Shown here: positions 27,114-37,000 of the stretch, piece by piece
Position numbering within the stretch: position 1 is the stretch's first letter
Layout: each line of letters opens with the position of its first letter
From: Parietichytrium sp. I65-24A
Lineage: Eukaryota > Sar > Bigyra > Thraustochytrida > Thraustochytriidae
Length of the DNA: 64,000 nt
NCBI GenBank assembly: GCA_012862575.1
Contig: BLSF01000041.1
Coordinates: forward strand, 186,001 to 250,000
Reading direction: 5' to 3'
The notes under the pieces: model-generated
Told to the model about the DNA's origin: nothing
The model's database searches: none
The model's input: only the letters and a program-made list of their open reading frames with translations
Made by a program: the position numbers and the translations under genes

Positions 27114-30100
27114 ATGGCGAAGGACTCTGAGCACGACGCGCTTGTGCCGGGCTGTGAAATATGCTCGGACAAAGACATTGCTAAACGAGGGTATCACTTC
27201 CGCAGGAGGCTCTTCTTCGAGGAGACGAGCAGCTCCAAGGTTCGTAAGACTTCCAGGGTGTGGCCTGTTGCAAAAGGTGTCTTAGGTAGCTCATCAAGCT
27301 GCACCGTTTCAGTTCCCAGGGTCGACTCTTTGTCGGAAAAACATGCCGAGATATCGTGGGATGGCCTCTCTGACCTTTACTATTTGCAAGATTGCAACTC
27401 GCACTCTGGGACCTACATGTTGCTCTCCTGCACCAGACCAGCAAGAGAAAGCGAGACTGTTCAGCACGGGGATGTCTTATATTTGGCGAAACAAAATGGG
27501 GCAGGCTCAAGGAGGGTGTCCGCTTTCAATGGAGCATTTCAAAAGTCAGACTCACTGGACTTTGGCAATTTTGTCAAGCTGAAAGTTAGAAAGGTCTCAC
27601 CGGAGCCACAAAAGCATCGACAAGCCCACGCAGATGAGAGCAAGAAAAAATCAAAGGCGTTCACCATGCGGAGAGATTCAGACTACCTGATGCACAGTAG
27701 TCTCACTGCACTGAAACTTGAAGATACCAATTTGGACGAAATAAGGAACGGCTTCGAGAAAGCTTCCGAGGGATTTGAGCCTGGAATGAACAAGGGCATC
27801 CTTCTGCCTGACACAGACTTGGATGAGCAGGTTCCCGATAAGGGTTCTCAAGACAAGCACGTTGTGTTCCTGGGGGCCAGCACCGATCAGGGTAGAAGAC
27901 TTCCCATTCGTAAAAACGTTCTCGGTGGTGCAAACTGTTTCGAAGAGGAGAGCACCTTAGATTCCATATTGTGCGACGAGCTAGTGTCTAGCGCGCATTT
28001 GACTGCAATCGTGGCAAACTCCAGGTGTGAGGGCGTGAAAATTCTTGACATTACTGATGGTGACAGTGCTGGGGCAGAGGGCGAAACTACTGCTGCCGAG
28101 AACGAGGAGTCGCGAGATGTCTCCATCTCGTTTAAACGCAACAACCAGGACATACTTATCGAGAATCTCTCAGAGAAATCTGAGCCATGCGTTACACAGG
28201 ACTGCTTTATTGAATTGGAAGTAATTTCAGGATCACCAAAGCATAATGGAAAGGTGTACAAATTTGGCTTGATAGAGGTGACGGTAGGCTCCCACAAGTC
28301 GAACACGCTGTGCATCGAAGAGCTGCGCGGCTTCCACCTTCGATTTGAGCGCGACGAAAAGAATCACTTCTGGGTGCGAGACGTATCGGCTGAGAGTGGG
28401 CCACTTACGTTACTGGAACTTCGCGAGAACAGAAGTGTAGCTCTTCGCACAAATGACGTCCTTCGATTCGGTCCAAACTTGGAGCTGACTGTCCGCGAGT
28501 CTTTAGAACATCCAAATCGAGTTACTGAGGTTTGGGATAATCTTGGATTGAAAGTCGTAAAAACGAGAACGTCGCTCAGGTATCGACAGCTCACAGGCTC
28601 TTCCGGTTATTTATACAAGCCCAAGTACTTTATCATGAGTTCGGCGGATGAGCTTACTCTGGGGCGAAAAGTTCACGAGTGCGACATCGCTGTTCAAGAT
28701 TATGAGATGCCTGCTTTTGCTGCAGTGATTAATCGGTTTGAAAACCGCTATTTCATTAGCTCCCTCCCTGAAAGCAAGAAGAAGGGAGTTTTTCTGGAGC
28801 TGAGCAGTCGTGAGCAGTCTGCAGAGAAACTTTCCGGAAAGTCGCTCAGCTCTGTCGGTCGGATACACTGCCTTCAAAAAGGGGATACGTTCAAGGTTGG
28901 CCGTTCACAGCTCACTGTGATTGCGAAGAAGTCCGAAACCGAAAGCTTGTGGGCAGAGAATGTCGCTAGGGCGTATGACATTATTGGCCGAGTTCGGCTT
29001 TTCTCGTGCTTGAAGCCTACCGAACTGCAGAATCTAGCGTCCTCGTCATGTGTGTTAAAGTTTAGCTCGGGGGACCTGATCATTCGTCAGAGTGAGAAGG
29101 TTACAGGAATTCTAATTGTTATGAATGGCGTTGGGGAGATTTTTCACGAGGATAATCCTTCTCGGGTTCTGAACAAAGTGTCAGAAAATGCCTTGCTTGG
29201 TGAGATGGCTTTGTTCACGGGCTTCCCCGCAGCAGCGAGCATCCGAGCCGCCGAGAAGACAACCTGCTTGTACATTGACTTTTCTCTTGCAAGAGCTTTT
29301 ATACATCCGAACAACTTTGAGACCATACGCCTGCTGATTGAGTGTAGGGTGTCCCAGTCACACGTGCATGACCTCAGAAATGTTCACGAAATGCGTCGGT
29401 ATTCGCACGGGCAGCTCTTGGTTCTTTCTCTACGGATGTTTCGCGTCATTCTCAAGCGCGGGAAAACGTTGGTGGAAAAAGGCGAAGAACACGACACGAT
29501 GTACATTCTTTCTTCTGGGACACTCTACCTGACTGAAGAATCCAAAACTAGCATGTCCACGATTCGTCCATTTGATAAAAAGAGGTCTTATAAGCCAGTG
29601 TATGGAGGTGGGCATATTTTAGAAGGAGCAATTTTCCAGCCCAGTGAAACCCCTTTCATCAGCCCGTACTCGGTGACTGCTGCAAACTATGCGGTGCTAT
29701 ACGGAATCAAACGAGCTGACTTTGAAGAGGTGCTTGCCATGAATGCTGACGAGGTGAGAGCAATTGCTAAAGAGGCAAAGGAGACGGTCAAGACATTGAT
29801 TCGGAGAACTGAAGCTCTCCGTGCACAGGTTTCGAAGCCTGTCAATACTCCGGGAAGCCGGGTTGAGACTGCAGCAAGCTCGGTGCAGTCATTCGTTTCT
29901 TCCTACCATGAACACGCGCCGGGTACCCCGGGGGGCAATAGTGTGCACAAGTTGATTGGGACGAGCAAGGTGACCCCGACTGACAGCGTATCTTCAAGCG
30001 GGTACGAACTGAACCGCACTCATATCTCGCGTCGCAGCAGAAGACATTCGGCAGAGTCTGTTTCAGAGGGCGAAGGAGAAGAAGGGGAAATTCTTAACAG

Positions 30101-30686
30101 AATGTCTCGGTCCGTGGGGGACATGGGCTCTGAAGTCACTTGTGATCAACAGTCCATTCTCTCCGACTCAACAGAAGATACGTCAGAGGACGAGGAGTAT
30201 GATCCTGCCGTGGAGGCTAGCATCTTCACAAAACCCACCGCGGTTGAGCAAAAGCTGCAAAATGCGTCGCTTTCTGACATGGAACAAGAACTTAACAAGG
30301 AGCCATTCTACCTGATTCTAAAATGCGTGAGCGGCCCTCAAAAACGGCAGCTTTTCATCATTACAGACGCCGTATCCATAGTTGGCCGATGGATTTCCTC
30401 AAAGCGCGACGAGGATGAGACGAGCCCGTTCTCTGGCAGACGATTCATTTCACTGAATGATCGCACGGTTAGTCGGGTAAACTCTCTCATACTGTATCGG
30501 AACGGAGATTTTTTTCTAAATGATTCCGACAGCAAATTCGGCACCCACTTGAAACTGAAGCAGAACGTAGACTACAAGCTGGAGGTGGGGGATGTAATTA
30601 CCTGCTCGCAGCACGAATTTACAGTTTTTGGGCGATGCAAAGTCATTCCGACAAACAGAGGCAGCGCTTGCTGCTCCATTGCCTAG
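27114..30686 (+). CDS. Multi-FHA, cNMP-binding-like protein with a CaaX end
   Basis: The 1190-residue protein combines phosphopeptide-binding and cyclic-nucleotide-binding folds. FHA 1 (about 30-130) has the S-x-x-H core (S74-H77) and NSHSGTY. FHA-like folds lie at about 364-463 and 500-603, and a C-terminal FHA at about 1064-1176 has RTVSRVNSL and DSKFGTH. A cNMP-binding-like domain spans about 620-733 with LLGEMALFTGFPAAASIRA: glutamate E697 is present, but the phosphate-binding arginine position is A706. A second, weaker cNMP fold is at about 773-876. An acidic Ser-rich stretch (about 980-1045) may be phosphorylated. The last four residues are CSIA after another Cys, a CaaX box suited to farnesylation with a possible palmitoyl site. 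The ATG at 27114 has no better rival. Its place after the cAMP enzyme suggests, but does not prove, a shared pathway. Confidence 0.82.
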   Translation: MAKDSEHDALVPGCEICSDKDIAKRGYHFRRRLFFEETSSSKVRKTSRVWPVAKGVLGSSSSCTVSVPRVDSLSEKHAEISWDGLSDLYYLQDCNSHSGTYMLLSCTRPARESETVQHGDVLYLAKQNGAGSRRVSAFNGAFQKSDSLDFGNFVKLKVRKVSPEPQKHRQAHADESKKKSKAFTMRRDSDYLMHSSLTALKLEDTNLDEIRNGFEKASEGFEPGMNKGILLPDTDLDEQVPDKGSQDKHVVFLGASTDQGRRLPIRKNVLGGANCFEEESTLDSILCDELVSSAHLTAIVANSRCEGVKILDITDGDSAGAEGETTAAENEESRDVSISFKRNNQDILIENLSEKSEPCVTQDCFIELEVISGSPKHNGKVYKFGLIEVTVGSHKSNTLCIEELRGFHLRFERDEKNHFWVRDVSAESGPLTLLELRENRSVALRTNDVLRFGPNLELTVRESLEHPNRVTEVWDNLGLKVVKTRTSLRYRQLTGSSGYLYKPKYFIMSSADELTLGRKVHECDIAVQDYEMPAFAAVINRFENRYFISSLPESKKKGVFLELSSREQSAEKLSGKSLSSVGRIHCLQKGDTFKVGRSQLTVIAKKSETESLWAENVARAYDIIGRVRLFSCLKPTELQNLASSSCVLKFSSGDLIIRQSEKVTGILIVMNGVGEIFHEDNPSRVLNKVSENALLGEMALFTGFPAAASIRAAEKTTCLYIDFSLARAFIHPNNFETIRLLIECRVSQSHVHDLRNVHEMRRYSHGQLLVLSLRMFRVILKRGKTLVEKGEEHDTMYILSSGTLYLTEESKTSMSTIRPFDKKRSYKPVYGGGHILEGAIFQPSETPFISPYSVTAANYAVLYGIKRADFEEVLAMNADEVRAIAKEAKETVKTLIRRTEALRAQVSKPVNTPGSRVETAASSVQSFVSSYHEHAPGTPGGNSVHKLIGTSKVTPTDSVSSSGYELNRTHISRRSRRHSAESVSEGEGEEGEILNRMSRSVGDMGSEVTCDQQSILSDSTEDTSEDEEYDPAVEASIFTKPTAVEQKLQNASLSDMEQELNKEPFYLILKCVSGPQKRQLFIITDAVSIVGRWISSKRDEDETSPFSGRRFISLNDRTVSRVNSLILYRNGDFFLNDSDSKFGTHLKLKQNVDYKLEVGDVITCSQHEFTVFGRCKVIPTNRGSACCSIA

Positions 30687-31181
30687 GCCAAAATGCCATA
30701 TTACAAGTATGCAGCAGAGAGAGTATTATTATATTAGCCTGGGATGAAATCATAAAAATTGTAGTTTCTCTCAACATATGGACCACGTTTTGTCTTGCCT
30801 CTCGATTCCTGAACGAGACAAATCCGCGTCTATACGGCGTTCTGTCCCAAGGGAGTCTAATATTTGAAATGGCAAATCTCGTATTACTTTTAACAGCAGA
30901 ATGCCGAGCGAATTATAGATTTAAAGTCCCACACAACATCTGACTTGGTGCTTGCATCGCCGGCAGCTTAAGCCGCATCACCGTACCTTGTTGTCTTGTA
31001 AAGCGACAGACAATATGGACTGTACACTGGGCTTTTCTCGCACACTCATTCTCGCTGTGCCAGCCTCTCCTCCTGCAACGCCATAGCGCATTTCCTGTCA
31101 GACATACGTTATATTTTGCCGGGGAGTTCAAATAACCCCAATGACCAACTTTTCACCGCTCTCTCTCTCTCTCGGTAGTAA
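30687..31181. other. Convergent 3' spacer
   Basis: This lies between two convergent stops. It is AT-rich with a short CT run near 31160-31173. No gene is seen. Confidence 0.5.
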
Positions 31182-32885
31182 TCACAATGTTTGCAATAGC
31201 ATCTCAGCAAGGTCATCGCAAGAAGTCAACAGCTCTTCGGAAACTTTCTGCACATACTCTTGATACATAATATCAGCCAAACTATCCACAATCTGATACT
31301 GACGCATACCCGTTCCCGCGAGTGAAGCTTCAACAAGCTCTCTATGTCGTAAAAATTCTCTTCGGCTTTTCATGATTTCATTGAGCCCTTCTGAGTTTTC
31401 AAGCGGGGCCTTGATCTTCGCCTCGTCCTCTGAAGACTTGGGATCCAAAGACCATGCAAAAGAAAGGTTTCGCCTTCCTCCTATGCTCCTCCCCTCGGAT
31501 AAATGAGCCCATTTTGCTTGAATGTTGTTTTCGAGCTGCACGAGACGATTCAGCTTGTTACTCATATGATCGGCCCTCGCTTGGCCCATTTTTGAAAGGT
31601 CATCGTCTTCGATTGCAGCCATGGGCTGCCGTTTTGTGGGCTTTCGTTTGTGGGTCTGAAGATCGGAGTGTGTGGCCATTGCCCTTGTTGTCCGCTTTTT
31701 ACTGTATTCTTTCTCTTTTTCGCGGGCAAAGAGGGAAAGTTTATTCTCCACGATCCGCTGTACCCTTTCCACAATTTCTGTTGATCTTTTTTCAATTGCG
31801 CGTTCCACGAGCTCGTCAAGCTCAAACACTGGGACAGCCGGGGAGTCTGGGAAAGAAATTTCCACTTTCTGTCTCTCATTCCTTTCAAATGGCGGCTCCA
31901 TCCTCGAGCGCGGGCCCCTTTCGTGCGATCCTCCCCCTCCAAATTCCTCTTCACCTGCCTCCCATGCTGCAATACCCGCTCCCCAGTCATCAGGATCATC
32001 AACTTGAAAACGAATTCCCAGCTCTGTAACTCCTAAATTCTCCTGATCATCCATACTCAGCTCCAGCTCTTCATCAGCCGCGTCAGGACTCGGCCCGCTC
32101 TTGTGCTCCGCCAAGCTCTTCGCTAACCGATGTTCTGTCTGTTCTGTCTCTGTCTGTTCTGTCTGTTTGGGTGCAATGGCCGTGTTTCGAGGCTCCCACA
32201 ACGCCCTTCTATGGCGCAACTTGTGCATTTCACTTCCCACTGCGCTCGTGTACGGCACCACCTTCTTGGCCGGCTGCTTCTTGGCTGCGCGGAGCCTACG
32301 CCGCCTAGCGCTTACCTTAGGAGGCGGCCCGAACAGGCCGTGGGCCACCTTGGTGTCCTCGTTCCATCCGCGCTCTCTGTGCTCTCTGTTCTTTCTGTTC
32401 TCTCTGTGCTCTCTGTGCTGTTGTTGCTGTTGTTGCTGTTGTTGCTGTTGCTTGATTTGTTGCTTGTCCTCCTTCTTATCATTGGCGCTCTTTCGCTTGA
32501 CGCGCTCCGCCTGCATCTCCCTCACCACCTGCCTGCGGAACTCATCCTTGCGCAGACCGGCGTCGAACAGCTGCGGCCCTCTGTCGTCCCACCTGTCCCA
32601 CTTGTCCCGCGCGTCCCGCGTACCCCTCCTCCGCGCGCCACTGCCGTCGATCTCCACCGCCGAAACGCGCTGCGAAACGCCTTGCGGAACCCGCTCGTCC
32701 CCGGCGGGGATCTGCGGAACCTGCTGCGGAACCTGCTGCGGAACCCGCTGCGGAACCCAATCGTCGGAACCGACGCCTGCTGGCCACGACAGCAGAGCCG
32801 GGCGCGGCAGAGTGTCCGCGGCGTCACTCGCCTGCTGCCGGCCGTACCCCAGCTGGCTGCGGAAGGTGAGGCCGTACTGGTACAT
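31182..32885 (-). CDS. Uncharacterised Gln-rich, basic coiled-coil protein
   Basis: I do not recognise this 567-residue protein with confidence. Its N-terminal part holds a VPQQ repeat (about residues 44-72), a charged RDARDKWDRWDDR segment, and a Gln run (about 145-157) followed by HRE/NRE repeats. A basic patch (ARRRRLRAAKKQPAKK) comes near 190. The middle is acidic and the C-terminal 200 residues are helical, with LDELVERAIEKRSTEIVERVQRIVENK-like sequence split across a coiled coil and a final IVDSLADIMYQEY...LAEMLLQTL helix. That terminal helix loosely recalls centriolar satellite proteins such as moonraker (KIAA0753), a weak impression only. No signal peptide or membrane segment. The ATG at 32885 is clear. 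It is divergent from the K+ channel gene. Confidence 0.7.
   Translation of the reverse strand: MYQYGLTFRSQLGYGRQQASDAADTLPRPALLSWPAGVGSDDWVPQRVPQQVPQQVPQIPAGDERVPQGVSQRVSAVEIDGSGARRRGTRDARDKWDRWDDRGPQLFDAGLRKDEFRRQVVREMQAERVKRKSANDKKEDKQQIKQQQQQQQQQQQHREHRENRKNREHRERGWNEDTKVAHGLFGPPPKVSARRRRLRAAKKQPAKKVVPYTSAVGSEMHKLRHRRALWEPRNTAIAPKQTEQTETEQTEHRLAKSLAEHKSGPSPDAADEELELSMDDQENLGVTELGIRFQVDDPDDWGAGIAAWEAGEEEFGGGGSHERGPRSRMEPPFERNERQKVEISFPDSPAVPVFELDELVERAIEKRSTEIVERVQRIVENKLSLFAREKEKEYSKKRTTRAMATHSDLQTHKRKPTKRQPMAAIEDDDLSKMGQARADHMSNKLNRLVQLENNIQAKWAHLSEGRSIGGRRNLSFAWSLDPKSSEDEAKIKAPLENSEGLNEIMKSRREFLRHRELVEASLAGTGMRQYQIVDSLADIMYQEYVQKVSEELLTSCDDLAEMLLQTL
32416..32451 (-). repeat. CAACAACAG nonamer coding poly-Gln
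   Basis: Nearly four copies of a 9-bp CAACAACAG unit (written CTGTTGTTG on the + strand) encode the Gln run of the neighbouring protein. Mixing CAA and CAG slows slippage, so the run may be maintained. Confidence 0.85.
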
Positions 32886-33583
32886 CTAGGAGGGCGCCTA
32901 GCCAGGGGCTCCTCAGGTTCTCTGAGGAAAGTGTCCGCGCCGCGTACCTGAAGCAATCGGGACGGTATGATACAGGACTTACAGTACGCGGACCGAGATT
33001 ACCGAGGACAACCATCGCGGGAAAAAAGCGTTCCTCACTTGACAGTAAGAAAGTATTACCGCCGAGGCCTATGCTCTTGTTTGAAAGTAGTAGTAGTGAA
33101 CAGCATAAGAAGCTGGTAGGCCGAACATTTGGGAAACTGCGATGGGAAATTCGGTGTGGATTTCAGTTTTTAACGGCTCTTGTTTTTTTGTCGGTCCCAA
33201 TTTTTTTTTCGATGTCATGTCAATCAATCAATGTTAAAATGAACAGAATGCTTCTTCACAACAAAACAGAAATAAAAGGAAAAGAGCTAACTTACAGTTG
33301 ATTAATAAAAACTTTTGAAGCATGTCAATGCAGCCCATCCGCAACTCGCGGCGAAATGGGAAGCTGAGAGCAGACGATAGATACTCCTTGCAATGGCCAT
33401 ACCTGTCCAACCTCCGCTGTTTTCTCTGCCGAGAAGAAGTTTAGAATTCTGAATGAATTCAGAATTCAGAACAGCAAATGTTTCATGCCTCATATGCGGC
33501 AAGCAACGGACTTCAAGTGAGACACACGCGTGTCGCAGAGAGACAGACCAAAAGAGAACTAAATGCCAAAGCCAAAGCCGAAC

Positions 33584-33617
<34 letters not shown>

Positions 33618-34038
33618 CGGTATTCGTATTCACTGCCATTGCAGTGCCAGTGTCACTCACAGCGAGTGAAGTAGCGAGAGACTTGAAGGAAGGTAGAGAG
33701 GTAGAGCGGCGAGTGGAACGCAGCTGTTTGTTGACTACAAGTTGTTGCATTTTGTGAAACGCTGTGCTGCATGGCTCATGTACTGTGTGTAGATTGTAGA
33801 TTGTAGACTGTGCGAGCCAGGAGACGTCCTTTCGAATGGTCGCGGCCAGGCGACTTGTCTCTCCATCTCCCATTTCATCTCCTGTCTCCGTTTCCGTCTC
33901 TGTCTCCATCTGCGTCGCCGGCTCATCCCTTGTCCTCTGACTTGGGTCTTTGGATTCAGCGAGACACGTGTCGCGTTGGGCACTGCGCACTGCGCTCTGC
34001 GCTCTGCGAGCCGAAGAGACGCCGCATGAACCGCAGCT
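32886..34038. other. Divergent spacer with GA microsatellite
   Basis: Shared upstream region of the Gln-rich gene (-) and K+ channel (+). It has a GAATTC cluster at 33443-33475 and a (GA)n run at 33588-33614. Open frames on the minus strand here are low complexity. No gene is called. Confidence 0.5.
33588..33614. repeat. GA microsatellite
   Basis: A pure (GA)n run of about 27 bases, 425 bp before the K+ channel start. Confidence 0.9.
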
Positions 34039-37000
34039 ATGCGGCTGCGGAGGGCAGTGGGAGAGATCCCTGACGAGACGCTTCGGCACAGGAGAACGTC
34101 TTTCACAGAGCAAGCCACAGATGCGAGGGAGCCCTCGGCTGAGATTTCGAAGCGGAGGCGCTCGAAGAATGGCGATGGCCAGCAGGCAGGGTCGAAAAGG
34201 GGCAGGCACAAGTCCAAATGGATGATATTTCCTTTAGAAGCGGTGGTGCAAAAGTCCCTTCTGGGGCTTTCCAGTCAGGACGATGCTCCAAGCGTTTTGG
34301 ACACCAAGTCGGCAGGGAAGACGGCCACGCCTCTCAAGTACAAGCTTCGGATGTACCTCGCGACGAGCAGTGTGGGGACTGCAGTGGACGTTCTCAGTTC
34401 TCTGGCTTCGGCAATAGGCTGCCTATTTTTCGTTTGGGAAACTTATGACGAGAGCATGATGGATAGCTTTGCATACTTTGAACTCTTCTTCTGCCTGGTA
34501 TTCACGCTCGAGCTTGCGCTACGAATATTCATCGCCGAGACGCGCCGAAAGGTCATCCTGAGCCTCTCGACCCTCCTGGATGTGTTAACGATATCTCCTG
34601 TCATTTTTGATATTATGCTGACGACATCCTCCGCCGATGCCATGAGCTCCTCTTCGTGGTTGGACATGCTGCGGTTCATGCGGCTTTTCCGGATCTTGAG
34701 AATCCTCAGGTTTCACAGGCTGCTCGCATATTACGATTCCGACGTGGCAAGAGAGTCCGCCAGATTTGTTCATTCTATCTTGTGTATTTCCATCATGACC
34801 GCAGCTTCTGTGTACACGATTGAAAACTATTATCGCGAGGAGATGATGCTGGAGCCCTTAGAATTTTTTGATGCCGTATACTTCACAGTCGTAACCATAT
34901 CGACTGTTGGGTATGGCGACGTCAAGACGGTATCAAATTTGGGCAAACTGTTCATCTGTTTCGTAATTTTTGGCTCGCTGATTTACATTCCACTGTCCAC
35001 CAATCGGTTGCTCAAGGTTTTGAGCGAAGAGTCGGAGTACAGCGTGCGGAAGTTTCGCCCAATCGGGCAGCTCAAGCATGTCATTGTTTGTGGCGAGATT
35101 TATCCGGATGGTGCGCGGGAGTTTCTTAGGGAGTTTTTCCACTCTGACCATGGGAGCAATTTGGATTACCACGTCGTGTTCTTAATGGAGACGGCGCCTT
35201 CCTATGAGTTGAGGAGCGTGCTTGAATCTCAGCGCTATGCGCTTGTGGTAACGTACTTGCAAGGCTCAATATACAGCGAGAACGACTTGAATAGAGCCCT
35301 GGCTTTCCAAGCCTCGGCAGTTTTCATTATGGCAAAGAAGTTTACTGCCAACGAGGACAAAGCGGACACCGACAGTTTGCTAAAATCACTTGCAGTAAAA
35401 CAATACTTTCGGAAACTGAACCATAGGTCACTGAAGATCTGTATACAGCTAATTCGGCCTGAGAACAAGGTTCGTTTCCTGCGATCAAGCCTTGCATTAG
35501 AGGAAGCCCATTCGCAAGGCGCAGGCAGTGAGCATGTCAGTGCAAGGAAGCGCGTTGACGAAGAGCCAAACTCGGACACCGTCGTTTGTGTGAATCAGAT
35601 CAAGATGCGACTTTTGGCGAAATCTTGCATATGTCCTGGAATTGTGACCCTCATCTCGAATCTCATCGTTTCGAGCGACGGAGACGATTCCCAAGAATCT
35701 GCTCACCTTGCAGAGTGGCAACGAGAATACCGCCGTGGCTGCGACTTTGAAATATACAGAACACAACTTGGTCCAGTATTTTCGAGAGCCACATTCAAAG
35801 AAGTTGCTTATGCCATTTATCAAGAAACACAGTCTCTAGTGATTGGTGTGGAGGTGACTGTCCCAATCGTGAAAGATAACGTGGAAACCAGACATTGCAA
35901 AGTTCTTCTGAACCCTCACGGCTACGTGCTTCCGGACCTTTCTCGCAATAAAGTTTTTGCGCTCGTCATTGCACGGGATAAGCAGTCAGCGGATTTAAAC
36001 AAAGCGCTACGTTCGATTCAGGGAGTCGAGCAAAATAATGCACCAAAGTTTGGGTCCACAATCTACCGCGGGTTTGCTGGACCAAGAAGCACGCAGATCG
36101 GCTCTACAAATGGAGCAAGAATCACCAGTGCGGGTTCACAAGGCTCGAAAGCCGGGGCTCACGTGGTGAGTCCTGTGTTTAAGGAACTTTTGAACAAGAC
36201 GGTCCCTGCTTCTATGCAGCAATATCTTGGGGAGAATGGGATTGCTGAAGAGCATCGCAAAAACATCCTCCTTGTACGCGAGCGAACTCGTAAAGTTTTG
36301 CTAACAAACATCTCAATCGACCAGTGCACTGTGCAAACCAGTATGGAACAGGATTTTGCACACGTTTACGACCACATTGTGTACACTGGATCTAATGCCA
36401 ATCTCAAGGCTTTTGTGGACGTCTTGAGAAAGCGTTCGGTCGGGGGTTGCTCTGAGATCATTCCGGTGGTGATTTTGAGCCAGACACCTCCTTCTGAGCA
36501 GGTTTGGAATTCCATTATTGATGACGAGATATATTATGTCCAAGGTTCGCCTCTCGACATCTACGACCTTCGGCGAGCAGGCGTTGAGTTTGCCAGATAC
36601 GCTGTCGTTGCAGCGCAGGATGCCCGTGAGCAAGGCGAGGTACAGGCACATGAAGAGGGTTCGGAGGCGGAAGAAACGAGTGAAGAGATGTCTGCTGTAG
36701 CGGATGCTGACGCCATTTTTGCTCATCAAAGCATCAAGAGACTGAATCCCAATATTGGCATCATCACAGAGCTAGTAAATATGTCGAACATCGTTTTCCT
36801 GGAAACCAAGTCTCAAATTCTGTTCACTAGAGAATTTGTGGACCGGGAAACGAACAATGGAAGGCCATCCGCTGTTCGTCACACCGAACAAAACGTGGAA
36901 ACGGGGCTGGATGACATCAGATCAGAGGGCGTGGATGGCGGCGATCGTCATGCAGAGGCGCTACTAGGCTCAGGCTGTGTCTTCACTGTCTCTTTGCTGG

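Noticed and set aside
32101-32951. Plus-strand frames of 262 and 273 codons opposite the Gln-rich gene
   Set aside because: Their Cys or Leu runs are the complement of the CAACAACAG repeat; no independent coding sign.
33559-34217. Minus-strand frames of 160-216 codons upstream of the K+ channel
   Set aside because: Include translated GA microsatellite and Thr/Glu repeats; they overlap the channel start.
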